Of a stretch of DNA of 21,280 bases, positions 15,086-21,280 are shown one piece after another. How positions within the stretch are numbered: the first letter of the stretch is position 1; each line of letters starts with the position of its first letter. Made by a program: the position numbers and the translations under genes. Location of the stretch: positions 1 through 21,280 of IMG/VR virus record IMGVR_UViG_3300000116_000299; one strand, given 5' to 3'. This DNA is from a virus. Under the pieces are notes generated by a model. It saw only the letters and a program-made list of their open reading frames with translations. It searched no databases and was not told where the DNA came from.

Positions 15086-15600
15086 TACATTCTTTCTTGA
15101 TATGGAGAAATTGCTACTTTATCTGCTGGTATATAATAGGTTGATATTAATATTGATAAATTACTTCCAAAATATTCTAACCCAGGATTTAATGGGTTTA
15201 CATTATTTGGATAATCCGGGTTTTTACCTCCAAAGTATTGGTTTGCTACTGTACTTTGTACTCCATAATAACCTTCTTGGTATAAAATTATATCACCGAC
15301 CTCAGGTACTACATCAGCATCTACTAAATCAGCCCTTAAGAAATAAAAATCTATGGGCTGGCCAAATTGGATTCCTTCTTCATCTTCCCCATATTCTTCA
15401 TTTGATCTATTAATTAAAACATTGAATAAAAATGGGCCATTATAAAATTTAGAACCAGCAGCTTCGCCATATATATTAACTTTTGTTTCTTCTAATTTAA
15501 ATTGATACAAAGCACATTGTTGAGTAATAATATTACCCATTAATTCTCTATTTAATTTTCTCACCAGAGAGACATCTCTCTGTCCTGTAAACATTGCCAT
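15085..15600 (-). CDS. gp14: gp14-like neck protein
   Basis: A 171-residue protein. The start RDVSLVRKLNRELMGNIITQQCALYQFKLEETKVNIYGEA parallels the segment of gp14 in T4-like phages that precedes the metal- and portal-binding beta domain. The middle has FGQPIDFYFLRADLVDADVVPEVGDIILY, where gp14 also has a GDLIYF-like motif. T4 gp14 is 256 residues, so this is a shorter version lacking the long acidic tail. Gp13 and gp14 form the neck that closes the head and joins it to the tail. It is one base away from the gp13 stop and overlaps the gp15 start. An AGGA five bases before its ATG is one of the few Shine-Dalgarno-like sequences in the window. Confidence 0.78.
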   Translation of the reverse strand: MAMFTGQRDVSLVRKLNRELMGNIITQQCALYQFKLEETKVNIYGEAAGSKFYNGPFLFNVLINRSNEEYGEDEEGIQFGQPIDFYFLRADLVDADVVPEVGDIILYQEGYYGVQSTVANQYFGGKNPDYPNNVNPLNPGLEYFGSNLSILISTYYIPADKVAISPYQERM

Positions 15601-15601
15601 A

Positions 15602-16774
15602 TTATCCTATAAAAATTGTCCAAGGGACTTGTTGTAATTCTACCATTTTAGATTCTGCTTCTTGTGCTTTTCTTTCTAATAAAGCTTTTCTAGAAGTTTC
15701 ATCAAGATAAGCTCTTAATCTTTCTATTAAAGCCGTTTTTTCTGCTGTAGCAGCTGCTAATAAATCTTGTTGGTTTAAGTTAACTTCAGCATTTGGGATT
15801 GGTATACTTCCATATTTACCTCTAACATACCCTAACATTTCTTTAGAAATAGCTAAAGTCATTTCAAATATCCATTGTCTACCAATTGAATTAATTAATG
15901 AATATTTAGGGTTTTTAAAATTAGCATTACTAACATTATTAACTTGATCTTCAGCACATTTTACTCCTCCTCTATCTTTTTCAAAAATATACTGAAACCA
16001 AATTTTACCTAATCCATTTCCACCAGTATCACTTTTTCTAGGGATAGGGAACACTTTTAAATCATTAGCATGTATTTCAAAACTATAATCTGCCCATCTA
16101 ACCATTTCATTCATTTCAATTGATTGAATGACTTGCATATCATAGCTAAGAGGCATCATCATATATCCCATATCGCCTCCAAATCCTCCAACACCTACTA
16201 ATCCAGCTGCTATTGCACCACCAAACCCAAATCCTGTGTAAGGATCTAAATATTGTGCTGATGCGGGAACAGGGCGTTGCCAAAATACTCTTTTTACTTC
16301 AATTCCTTCTGAGTACGCAGATCCTGTAAATCCACTAGCTGTCATGAAAGTTTCAAAACTATAATTTTGTTCACCATCAACAAGATCAAATGAACCAGAA
16401 TACCAAGGAATTGTACCTCCTACTCCTGCTTCATCAGCATATTGTTGGGTTAATCGAACTATTGTTTTCATACTAGGAGTAATAATAGTTTCGTTTAATT
16501 CTTCAAATATAGAAAGACCTTCTAAATCCAAAAAATTATCTCTGATTATGTAAGCCCAAATTTCATTTCCATATATAGTTACAGCTTCTTCAAATGCAGT
16601 ATAAAAGGACCCTGATTGTAATTCTATATCAACTAGGGGGTAACCCATTCTATTAGCACAAAAAACAGATACTTTATCTGCGTCTCTTCTAAATTCAGCA
16701 TCATTATCATAAAAACCAAAAGGTGTTTCTCCTGGTGCGAATGAACTTGAACCAGCCCAAATAGGTATATTCAT
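15602..16774 (-). CDS. gp13: gp13-like neck protein
   Basis: A 390-residue protein. RMGYPLVDIELQSGSFYTAFEEAVTIYGN corresponds to the LGAP-INVELT... ALELYG region of T4 gp13. The C-terminal end has SIGRQWIFEMTLAISKEMLGYVRGKYGSIPIPNAEVN, a helix with LIERLRAYL, and a final PWTIFIG like the T4 end PFGILVG. T4 gp13 is 309 residues; the extra length is in a Gly/Met-rich middle (about residues 180-215) and a long helical segment near the C-terminus. It forms part of the neck, connecting portal to gp14. It has its own promoter-like element just after a terminator and begins the gp13-14-15 plus island unit. The leader has no Shine-Dalgarno. Confidence 0.88.
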   Translation of the reverse strand: MNIPIWAGSSSFAPGETPFGFYDNDAEFRRDADKVSVFCANRMGYPLVDIELQSGSFYTAFEEAVTIYGNEIWAYIIRDNFLDLEGLSIFEELNETIITPSMKTIVRLTQQYADEAGVGGTIPWYSGSFDLVDGEQNYSFETFMTASGFTGSAYSEGIEVKRVFWQRPVPASAQYLDPYTGFGFGGAIAAGLVGVGGFGGDMGYMMMPLSYDMQVIQSIEMNEMVRWADYSFEIHANDLKVFPIPRKSDTGGNGLGKIWFQYIFEKDRGGVKCAEDQVNNVSNANFKNPKYSLINSIGRQWIFEMTLAISKEMLGYVRGKYGSIPIPNAEVNLNQQDLLAAATAEKTALIERLRAYLDETSRKALLERKAQEAESKMVELQQVPWTIFIG

Positions 16775-16781
16775 AATTTAT

Positions 16782-16798
16782 GTTTTGTTATAAATATG
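16782..16798 (-). promoter_or_regulatory. Late-promoter-like element before gp13
   Basis: The coding strand reads CATATTTATAACAAAAC, starting within 6 bases of the preceding terminator stem and with TATAA 13 bases before the gp13 ATG. As the only clear element upstream of 14109, it would also drive the accessory island. Confidence 0.6.
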
Positions 16799-16824
16799 AA
16801 AAAAAGGACTCATATTGAGTCCTT
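16797..16824 (-). terminator. Intrinsic terminator between the 150-residue protein and gp13
   Basis: AAGGACTCA-TAT-TGAGTCCTT forms a perfect nine-pair stem with a three-base loop. On the coding strand the stem is followed by a T-run that merges into the gp13 promoter element. A T-rich stretch on the other side (16825-16834) means it could also work in the opposite direction. Confidence 0.85.
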
Positions 16825-16851
16825 AATTTTTTTTATGTAATATGTTTATTT

Positions 16852-17304
16852 TTATTGAGATACTTTAATAACATAGTCGGCTGAAGCATCTACCCATAAG
16901 CCTCCAGCAACACCAGGATCTGAAGTTGGTAAGCCAACTAATAATGATGAACCTGTTACTTCTATACCACCATCAAAACGTGCTGATTTATCAGAATTTA
17001 CAGATGCTGTAACATTTAATTGATATGAAACGTTATAATTTGTAAAATCTTTAAAACCAATTTCTACTTCTTTTTTTAATTTAGTTTCATCTTCTACTCT
17101 TAAATCATCTCCTACAACAACATCATCTTTAAATGTTGCTGAACCTGTTACTTCAAAAGCAGGAGCAATACCATCTGAACCTGAAATTATAACTGGACCT
17201 GCAGATGCGGTTATTGCATGTGATCCTGTGAAATATCTAAAGTTATCATCTAGTTCGTTAATTGTTAATGCTGAACCTTTTACTGATCTATAAGTTAATG
17301 CCAT
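16852..17304 (-). CDS. Probable small virion fibre/decoration protein, unrecognised
   Basis: A 150-residue protein with no family I can name. It starts ALTYRSVKGSALTINELDDNF, a start seen in tail-fibre-like and other virion proteins of marine phages. It then has repeats of Val/Gly/Ser/Thr-rich beta segments (VIISGSDG, EVTGSATF, DVVVGDDLRVED), and ends LPTSDPGVAGGLWVD... The composition suggests a beta-helical or fibrous surface protein. It has its own promoter element and a strong terminator immediately after, so it can be expressed as a single-gene, probably high-copy transcript. The stop is 48 bases before the hairpin stem. Whether it sits on capsid, neck or tail is unknown. Confidence 0.68.
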   Translation of the reverse strand: MALTYRSVKGSALTINELDDNFRYFTGSHAITASAGPVIISGSDGIAPAFEVTGSATFKDDVVVGDDLRVEDETKLKKEVEIGFKDFTNYNVSYQLNVTASVNSDKSARFDGGIEVTGSSLLVGLPTSDPGVAGGLWVDASADYVIKVSQ

Positions 17305-17319
17305 TTTTATTTTAATTTA

Positions 17320-17336
17320 ATTTTATTATAAATATT
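17320..17336 (-). promoter_or_regulatory. Late-promoter-like element before the 150-residue protein
   Basis: The coding strand reads AATATTTATAATAAAAT, an exact consensus match, with TATAA 21 bases before the ATG. It overlaps the stop codon of the preceding gene by two bases. Confidence 0.62.
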
Positions 17337-17877
17337 AAGAAGAAGCTACAAAATATTCTATTTGAATATCTTTAGTATCTGCTTTTGCTTTTATTGATGT
17401 TAATGAAGCAAAACCACCAATATATTGTTCATCAACATATCCTTCTACAACATAATCATAGTAGTTATTACTATCAAATTGACCATTAGAAAACACCATT
17501 GACTTACCCGGGTCTAATTTGAATAGACCATCATCACCAGAACCAAAATCAGTTGTATTTGGATTTTGAGCATCAGGACTATCTTGAATTAAGTAAAGAG
17601 AAACAAAATTAGATGAACATAAATTTGTAAATCTCATATATTTAACTGTATCTCTTACAAATGAACCTGCTGTTTGTTGTTCTTCAGAATCAACAAATCT
17701 TAAGATTTCAACTCCACTACCACTAAATGTAGTTGAGATTGTATCTACTCTTCTTACTGTTTGATTTATGCCAGGTATTGTAACTTCATTAATACAAACT
17801 TCTTCGTTTTTATTTGGTAATCTTATACTTTCTTGTATAAGAACTTTTAAAGATCCACTAGTTACGCATTTTGCCAT
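17335..17877 (-). CDS. Probable virion protein, unrecognised
   Basis: A 180-residue protein with no membrane segment or catalytic motif. It is beta-rich: VLIQESIRLPN, VTIPGINQTVRRVDTI, EILRFVDSEEQQ, VKYMRFTNL, FVSLYLIQDSPD, then KLDPGKSMVFSNGQFD and DIQIEYFVASS. This is a compact jelly-roll-like or immunoglobulin-like alternation, but I cannot assign a family. It lies between PhoH and the 150-residue gene, with its own promoter element, consistent with an abundant structural component such as a head decoration protein. That role is an inference from neighbours and layout. Its leader is AT-only and there is no Shine-Dalgarno. Confidence 0.68.
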   Translation of the reverse strand: MAKCVTSGSLKVLIQESIRLPNKNEEVCINEVTIPGINQTVRRVDTISTTFSGSGVEILRFVDSEEQQTAGSFVRDTVKYMRFTNLCSSNFVSLYLIQDSPDAQNPNTTDFGSGDDGLFKLDPGKSMVFSNGQFDSNNYYDYVVEGYVDEQYIGGFASLTSIKAKADTKDIQIEYFVASS

Positions 17878-17883
17878 TTTATA

Positions 17884-17900
17884 ATTTTATTATAAATATG
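17884..17900 (-). promoter_or_regulatory. Late-promoter-like element before the 180-residue protein
   Basis: The coding strand reads CATATTTATAATAAAAT in the 23-base gap after PhoH, with TATAA 12 bases from the ATG. A similar sequence at 17911-17926 inside the PhoH end makes a tandem pair. Confidence 0.62.
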
Positions 17901-18641
17901 TTATTGGTTTTTATTATTATAAATATATGAACCAGAAATAGTAATGCTTGCTCCTTTATCTACAGCTTCATTATAATAATCTAGTAAGTCTTCAACTATT
18001 TCATTTCTATGGTTAGCTGTTAATGTAATAGCTTCTAAATTTTTAATTTTTCTTGCAGCAGAATAAAGAAATTTAAAACCTGAATCTGATTTTTTCTTTA
18101 AGTCTGTTTGATGTTGGTCACCACATATCATCATTTTACTTCTTAAGCCTAAACGAGAAGTAATCATTTCCATTTGTTCATGTGTAACATTTTGTGCTTC
18201 ATCTACAATAATCATAGAGTCTAAAAATGTTCTGCCTCTCATAAATGATACGGGTACAATTTCTATTTTACCATCATCTATAAGTTTTTCAACTTTAATC
18301 TTATCATATAAAGCAAAGAAATTTTGGTAAATAGGTTGAACCCAAGGATCCATTTTTTCTCTTAAATCACCAGGTAAGAATCCTATTTCTTCTTTTGATA
18401 CTGTAGGTCTAGTGATTATAATTTTATCATATTGTCTTCGTAACAATCCGTCTAATGCAACATTACATGCTAATAATGTTTTACCACTACCTGCACTCCC
18501 TCCCAAGAGTGTGATTGTATTATCGAGGATAGATGATTTAGCTTCTTTTTGTTCGGCATTAAGTTGTAGTTTGAACTTAATTGGGTTTTTAGGAATTCTC
18601 TTAGGACGATATACATCGTCCGTATGGGGTTTACTTGCCAT
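17901..18641 (-). CDS. phoH: PhoH-family P-loop NTPase
   Basis: A 246-residue protein with Walker A GSAGSGKT (48-55), the PhoH motif IITRPTVSKEEIGFLPG (75-91), Walker B MIIVDEAQN (143-151) and TANHRN near the C-terminus. The family binds and hydrolyses ATP and is linked to RNA metabolism; PhoH genes are common in marine and aquatic phages, where their function is uncertain. Length is normal for the phage type. It lies directly downstream of the capsid gene and its terminator, with a promoter-like element 118 bases before the ATG and a long leader, unlike the other late genes. The start at 18641 is preferred because the conserved domain begins soon after. It may act in host takeover or RNA handling, not in the virion. 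Confidence 0.95.
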   Translation of the reverse strand: MASKPHTDDVYRPKRIPKNPIKFKLQLNAEQKEAKSSILDNTITLLGGSAGSGKTLLACNVALDGLLRRQYDKIIITRPTVSKEEIGFLPGDLREKMDPWVQPIYQNFFALYDKIKVEKLIDDGKIEIVPVSFMRGRTFLDSMIIVDEAQNVTHEQMEMITSRLGLRSKMMICGDQHQTDLKKKSDSGFKFLYSAARKIKNLEAITLTANHRNEIVEDLLDYYNEAVDKGASITISGSYIYNNKNQ

Positions 18642-18758
18642 AAATTCTTGAAATTAGGGATTACACATTGATTGAATAAAACCGTTGTAAATACGTTAAA
18701 AAACAGTAAATTTTGAATATAGCTATATAATGAGATAAATATAGTTTTAGTATAACGC

Positions 18759-18775
18759 ATTTTATTATACATATG
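18759..18775 (-). promoter_or_regulatory. Late-promoter-like element after the capsid terminator, upstream of phoH
   Basis: The coding strand reads CATATGTATAATAAAAT, 14 bases beyond the terminator stem. It is 118 bases from the phoH ATG, much farther than other copies, suggesting a long untranslated leader. Confidence 0.58.
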
Positions 18776-18781
18776 AAAAAC

Positions 18782-18809
18782 AAAAAAAAACCCGGTCAAA
18801 GACCGGGTT
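18782..18809 (-). terminator. Intrinsic terminator after gp23
   Basis: AACCCGGTC-TTT-GACCGGGTT on the coding strand is a perfect nine-pair, GC-rich stem with a three-base loop. It is followed by an uninterrupted run of T, 29 bases after the capsid stop codon. It is the strongest terminator in the window. Confidence 0.93.
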
Positions 18810-18837
18810 AATTTATTGGATATTGATTAAGCTCTTA

Positions 18838-20487
18838 TTATAGAGTCTCTAAACCAGATACTTTAATCAATCCGTAGAATTCAGGACGTACCATTTTCTT
18901 AGCATAACGAGTCATCAATCCTTTACGTGGTGTAAAGGTAGATGGATCGTAGATAAGTGGAGTCATGATTAATGGAATATATGGAGCAAATACAGCACCT
19001 GTTTCCAAGAACTGAGCACCTCTAAATCCTAATAGGATTTGGTTTTCAGTCATGTAAGGATTTTTGTATACTTTATATCTTCCGTTAAATGCACCTACTT
19101 TTTGTACACCAAAGGCATAAGTAGATTTAGACACATCTCCATCAGCATCAGCAGCATATCCAGGAATTGATTCCAAGATAGTACCAATTGTTGGAGAAAT
19201 TACCATAAAGTTAGCACCACCACGTAGAGTTTTCTGGTGAATGATGTTACTTAGTTTTTGGATTTTAGTTCCAAGTGTTTGGAACCACTGTCCTTGGCTG
19301 TTATAGAAGCCTAGATCTGAAAATGTACCATTAGCACCATTGTCTACAATAGATTGGTTATTTACAGCTGACCATACTTCAGTTCCAGCAGCAGCTGATT
19401 CCTGTAGCATATCTAAAATTTCCATATCAATTTCTAGTGAAATGTACTCACTTAAGATAGAAGTCAATTCTGCTTCAGCATCTAAAGCGTGGTAAGCATT
19501 TAAGTCTTGTGCGAACTCAGGAGTCCATACAGCTTTTAGCTTACGAGTTTTAGCTACGATAGCAGATGATTGCATCTGTACATTAATTTCAGGAATTGAA
19601 ATTGGGGAATTATTACCATTTAGGTTATCATTTCCATCTTCAAAATCACCTCTTTCATAATCTAATGTTTTTAGTGAATAAGAAATTGAAGTTGCAGAAG
19701 CAGGATCAAAAGAACCTGATTCAACTATCAATTGAAGGTTTGTACCTACGATTTTTGTAAATTGTGGGTATTGTTGTGCTACTGTAGGAGCATTTGCACC
19801 TTCTAAATAGAAACTTCTAATTGCTTCTGGGTCGTAATTTGCATCAAGAGAAGCAAGTGGAATTGGGCATGTAACAATGGAAGCATTTCCTCCAGCAGAT
19901 GCACCAATAGAAGCTGTAAATAATGAATTAAAATTAACATCAGCTTGAGTAACATCTGAACCAGTTGTTACTGTAGCTACGGCAGATGCTGTTGTGTTAA
20001 TAGAATATCCATATCTTCCTTGTCCATAAAGACCACCTGAATTAGTGTTCCCGAAAGGGGCAGTTGAAGGACTAGTTCCTGCATCTCCATATAGAGAATC
20101 AGTTGCTGCAAATGGAGTTTTTCCTGTTCCGTATTGGAAATCTAGATAGAATACAAGACCAGAAGGTAAGTTCATTGGTTGAACGCTAACGAATTCTTTC
20201 GCTGCGATTTGACCAAATACTTTTCTTACCAATGGTAAAGCAACACCAGCCCACTGTGCACCAGTACCAGGCTGGAATTGTCCAGCTCCAGCACCACCAC
20301 CAGTATTAGATTCTTCTACTACAAGTTGTTTAGCTTGGTTTTCAAGAATAATTCCCATGTTGGATTTATTTGATCCTTGTAAACCTTCTAGCAAACCTGT
20401 TTTTTCCCATTTCGATGCCAATTTGGCTGCGTCACTCTGCATAGAGTGGTATGGGTTTGCGCTTTCTAAAAGAGTATTTAAGCTCAT
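18838..20487 (-). CDS. gp23: Major capsid protein gp23
   Basis: A 549-residue protein (T4 gp23: 521). Signatures are ALPLVRKVFGQIAAKEFVSVQPMNLPSGLVFYLDF near residues 83-117, LKAVWTPEFAQDLNAYHALDAEAELTSILS in the middle, and a C-terminal RKGLMTRYAKKMVRPEFYGLI. These are standard for T4-type capsid proteins, which form the hexamers of the prolate head. The helical N-terminus is the usual propeptide removed by the prohead protease; candidate (L/I)xE sites are LLE at 32-34 and ILE at 47-49, before a Gly-rich linker (62-70). It follows the gp22-like gene as in T4 and is closed by a strong terminator. The start lies after an A-run with no Shine-Dalgarno. Codons look richer in G/C than in the accessory island. 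Confidence 0.97.
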   Translation of the reverse strand: MSLNTLLESANPYHSMQSDAAKLASKWEKTGLLEGLQGSNKSNMGIILENQAKQLVVEESNTGGGAGAGQFQPGTGAQWAGVALPLVRKVFGQIAAKEFVSVQPMNLPSGLVFYLDFQYGTGKTPFAATDSLYGDAGTSPSTAPFGNTNSGGLYGQGRYGYSINTTASAVATVTTGSDVTQADVNFNSLFTASIGASAGGNASIVTCPIPLASLDANYDPEAIRSFYLEGANAPTVAQQYPQFTKIVGTNLQLIVESGSFDPASATSISYSLKTLDYERGDFEDGNDNLNGNNSPISIPEINVQMQSSAIVAKTRKLKAVWTPEFAQDLNAYHALDAEAELTSILSEYISLEIDMEILDMLQESAAAGTEVWSAVNNQSIVDNGANGTFSDLGFYNSQGQWFQTLGTKIQKLSNIIHQKTLRGGANFMVISPTIGTILESIPGYAADADGDVSKSTYAFGVQKVGAFNGRYKVYKNPYMTENQILLGFRGAQFLETGAVFAPYIPLIMTPLIYDPSTFTPRKGLMTRYAKKMVRPEFYGLIKVSGLETL

Positions 20488-20521
20488 TTTTTTAAGTTTT
20501 AATAGGGTTAAAATTAGTTTT

Positions 20522-21280
20522 TTAAATTAATCCAGCAAGTTTACGCATACGATTGTATACATCATTGCTTTCAATAATAGGTTTTTTAGCTTCAGTTATT
20601 GTTCCAGTTGCTTTAGATGCACTACCTTTTGGTCTTGCAGGAGCAGCTGTTTTAGACACTAAACCTTCGTTTAATGTATCAAAAATAACTTTAGCTTCTT
20701 TTACTGTTGACGCTTTGTCAAATGCTTTAAGCACTTTAACTTTTTTGTCTTCAGATAAGTTTTTAGATTTGAATACTTTGTTTGTGTAAAGTAACTTAGC
20801 GTTAAGTAAATTAACTTCTTGTAATTCAACTTTAAGAGCTTCGATTTCATCTAATGCTTCTTTAAATCTCATTTTTTCAGTTTCTTTCTCAACTTTGGAG
20901 TCATCTTTGTCTCCATCTTCGTTTCCAACACCTTTTTCGCCGTCAACTGCTTCGTCGATTTCTACATCAACATCCACATCGTCTTCAACTTCAACTTCGT
21001 CTTCAACATCTTCCTCTTCGAAATCTTCGCCAGCTTCAATTGTTCCGTCTGTTACTAAATCTTTAATAACATCCTCAATGAATCCTTTTAAGTCATCTTC
21101 TGACATATCTTCGAGGTCAATTTCCTCGTCGTCTTTGTCATCCATGTCTTCTTTTTCGTCCTTCATACCATCCAAGTAGCCTTCTTCTTCAGCATCAGTT
21201 CTAGCATCTTCAGTAATTTCTTCGGATACTTCTTCTGATACTTTCATAGATTTAAGTTCTTTTTCGATGTCGTCTTTAGC
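20522..21280 (-). CDS. gp22: Prohead core scaffold protein, gp22-like (N-terminus outside window)
   Basis: The frame is open to the window edge: 11 further codons lie before the internal ATG at 21247, so the true start is probably beyond base 21280. The visible 252 residues comprise a very acidic Glu/Asp-rich region (about 90 residues, with runs such as EEEDVEDEVEVEDDVDVDVE), then a coiled coil (MRFKEALDEIEALKVELQEVNLLNAKLLYTN), a Lys-rich helical segment, and an Ala/Pro/Lys linker ending RKLAGLI. Acidic, helical scaffolds placed just before the capsid gene are gp22 of T4-like phages (269 residues), degraded during head maturation. The gp22 to gp23 gap is 34 bases, without a promoter element. 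Confidence 0.8.
   Translation of the reverse strand, partial: AKDDIEKELKSMKVSEEVSEEITEDARTDAEEEGYLDGMKDEKEDMDDKDDEEIDLEDMSEDDLKGFIEDVIKDLVTDGTIEAGEDFEEEDVEDEVEVEDDVDVDVEIDEAVDGEKGVGNEDGDKDDSKVEKETEKMRFKEALDEIEALKVELQEVNLLNAKLLYTNKVFKSKNLSEDKKVKVLKAFDKASTVKEAKVIFDTLNEGLVSKTAAPARPKGSASKATGTITEAKKPIIESNDVYNRMRKLAGLI

Larger units (their letters stand above)
18642..18837 (-). other. Intergenic region between gp23 and phoH
   Basis: The longest gap in the window (196 bases). It holds the capsid-gene terminator and a promoter element, then about 117 AT-rich bases up to the phoH ATG. That leader has no clear gene or Shine-Dalgarno sequence. A short frame through it is dismissed as non-coding. Confidence 0.6.

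Noticed and set aside
15102-15413. Plus-strand Leu/Tyr-rich frame of 103 codons
   Set aside because: Complete antisense overlap with the gp14-like gene, which fits the 13-14-15 order; no promoter or start context.
18470-18799. 109-codon minus-strand frame running from the gp23 terminator through the leader into phoH
   Set aside because: It begins inside the terminator with a TTG, overlaps phoH in another frame, and has an unconvincing Phe/Tyr/Leu-rich composition.
20895-21179. Plus-strand Ser/Thr-rich frame of 94 codons
   Set aside because: It is the antisense image of the Glu/Asp-rich region of the gp22-like gene; GAA/GAT repeats read as Ser codons on the other strand.
21247-21247. ATG at 21247 as the true start of the gp22-like protein
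   Set aside because: The frame stays open for 11 more codons to the window edge with the same charged composition, so the gene is more likely truncated by the window.

Overview
The window is part of a T4-like myovirus genome. It is AT-rich, and every supported gene lies on the minus strand, so transcription runs from high to low coordinates. It holds the late virion module interrupted by a block of about 7.8 kb of sugar-nucleotide, glycosyltransferase and small-molecule-activation genes. Reading in the direction of transcription, the structural order is a gp22-like scaffold (partial), gp23 major capsid protein, PhoH, two unrecognised probable virion proteins, gp13, gp14, gp15, the accessory island, a small coiled-coil protein, gp18 sheath, gp19 tube, gp26/gp51-like tail chaperones, and a tape-measure-like protein (partial). 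The start codons of the late genes sit behind A/T-only leaders, mostly without Shine-Dalgarno sequences. This habit, with the low G+C, fits a Bacteroidetes host. That host call is an inference.

The accessory island (6343-14109) lies between gp15 and gp18, where T4 has its terminase genes. Its upstream part is an APS-kinase-like protein, a HAD phosphatase, an HxGH nucleotidyltransferase and a DUF2061 membrane protein. Its downstream part is a 1240-residue enzyme with four apparent domains, a 318-residue glycosyltransferase-like protein, a FnlA/WbjB-type UDP-sugar 4,6-dehydratase and a RmlD-type reductase. The four domains of the large enzyme are GT4, an iron/cysteine GT9 like bacterial autotransporter heptosyltransferases, a DxD GT-A, and a PIG-L/LmbE deacetylase. 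The genes overlap or almost touch, and I see no internal promoter or terminator, so they are probably co-expressed with the neck genes. The simplest reading is that the phage builds, activates and transfers an unusual sugar, possibly also sulfate, late in infection. The targets could be its own virion proteins or host glycans.

A nearly invariant 17-bp element, MATATKTATAAYAAAAY on the coding strand, lies 12-29 bases before the start codons of seven genes, and once more before PhoH behind the capsid-gene terminator. I interpret it as the late promoter of this phage. Three intrinsic terminators (after gp23, after the 150-residue protein and after gp19) are each followed within about 15 bases by such an element or a variant, giving terminator-promoter punctuation marks. 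The gp26-like and gp51-like reading frames overlap at a run of seven T and the second lacks a convincing start. This suggests a programmed frameshift like the G/G-T tail chaperones of other long-tailed phages.

No tRNA, rRNA, CRISPR array, insertion sequence or plus-strand gene could be supported. No gene-free stretch exceeds 200 bases; the longest is 18642-18837, which contains a terminator and a promoter.
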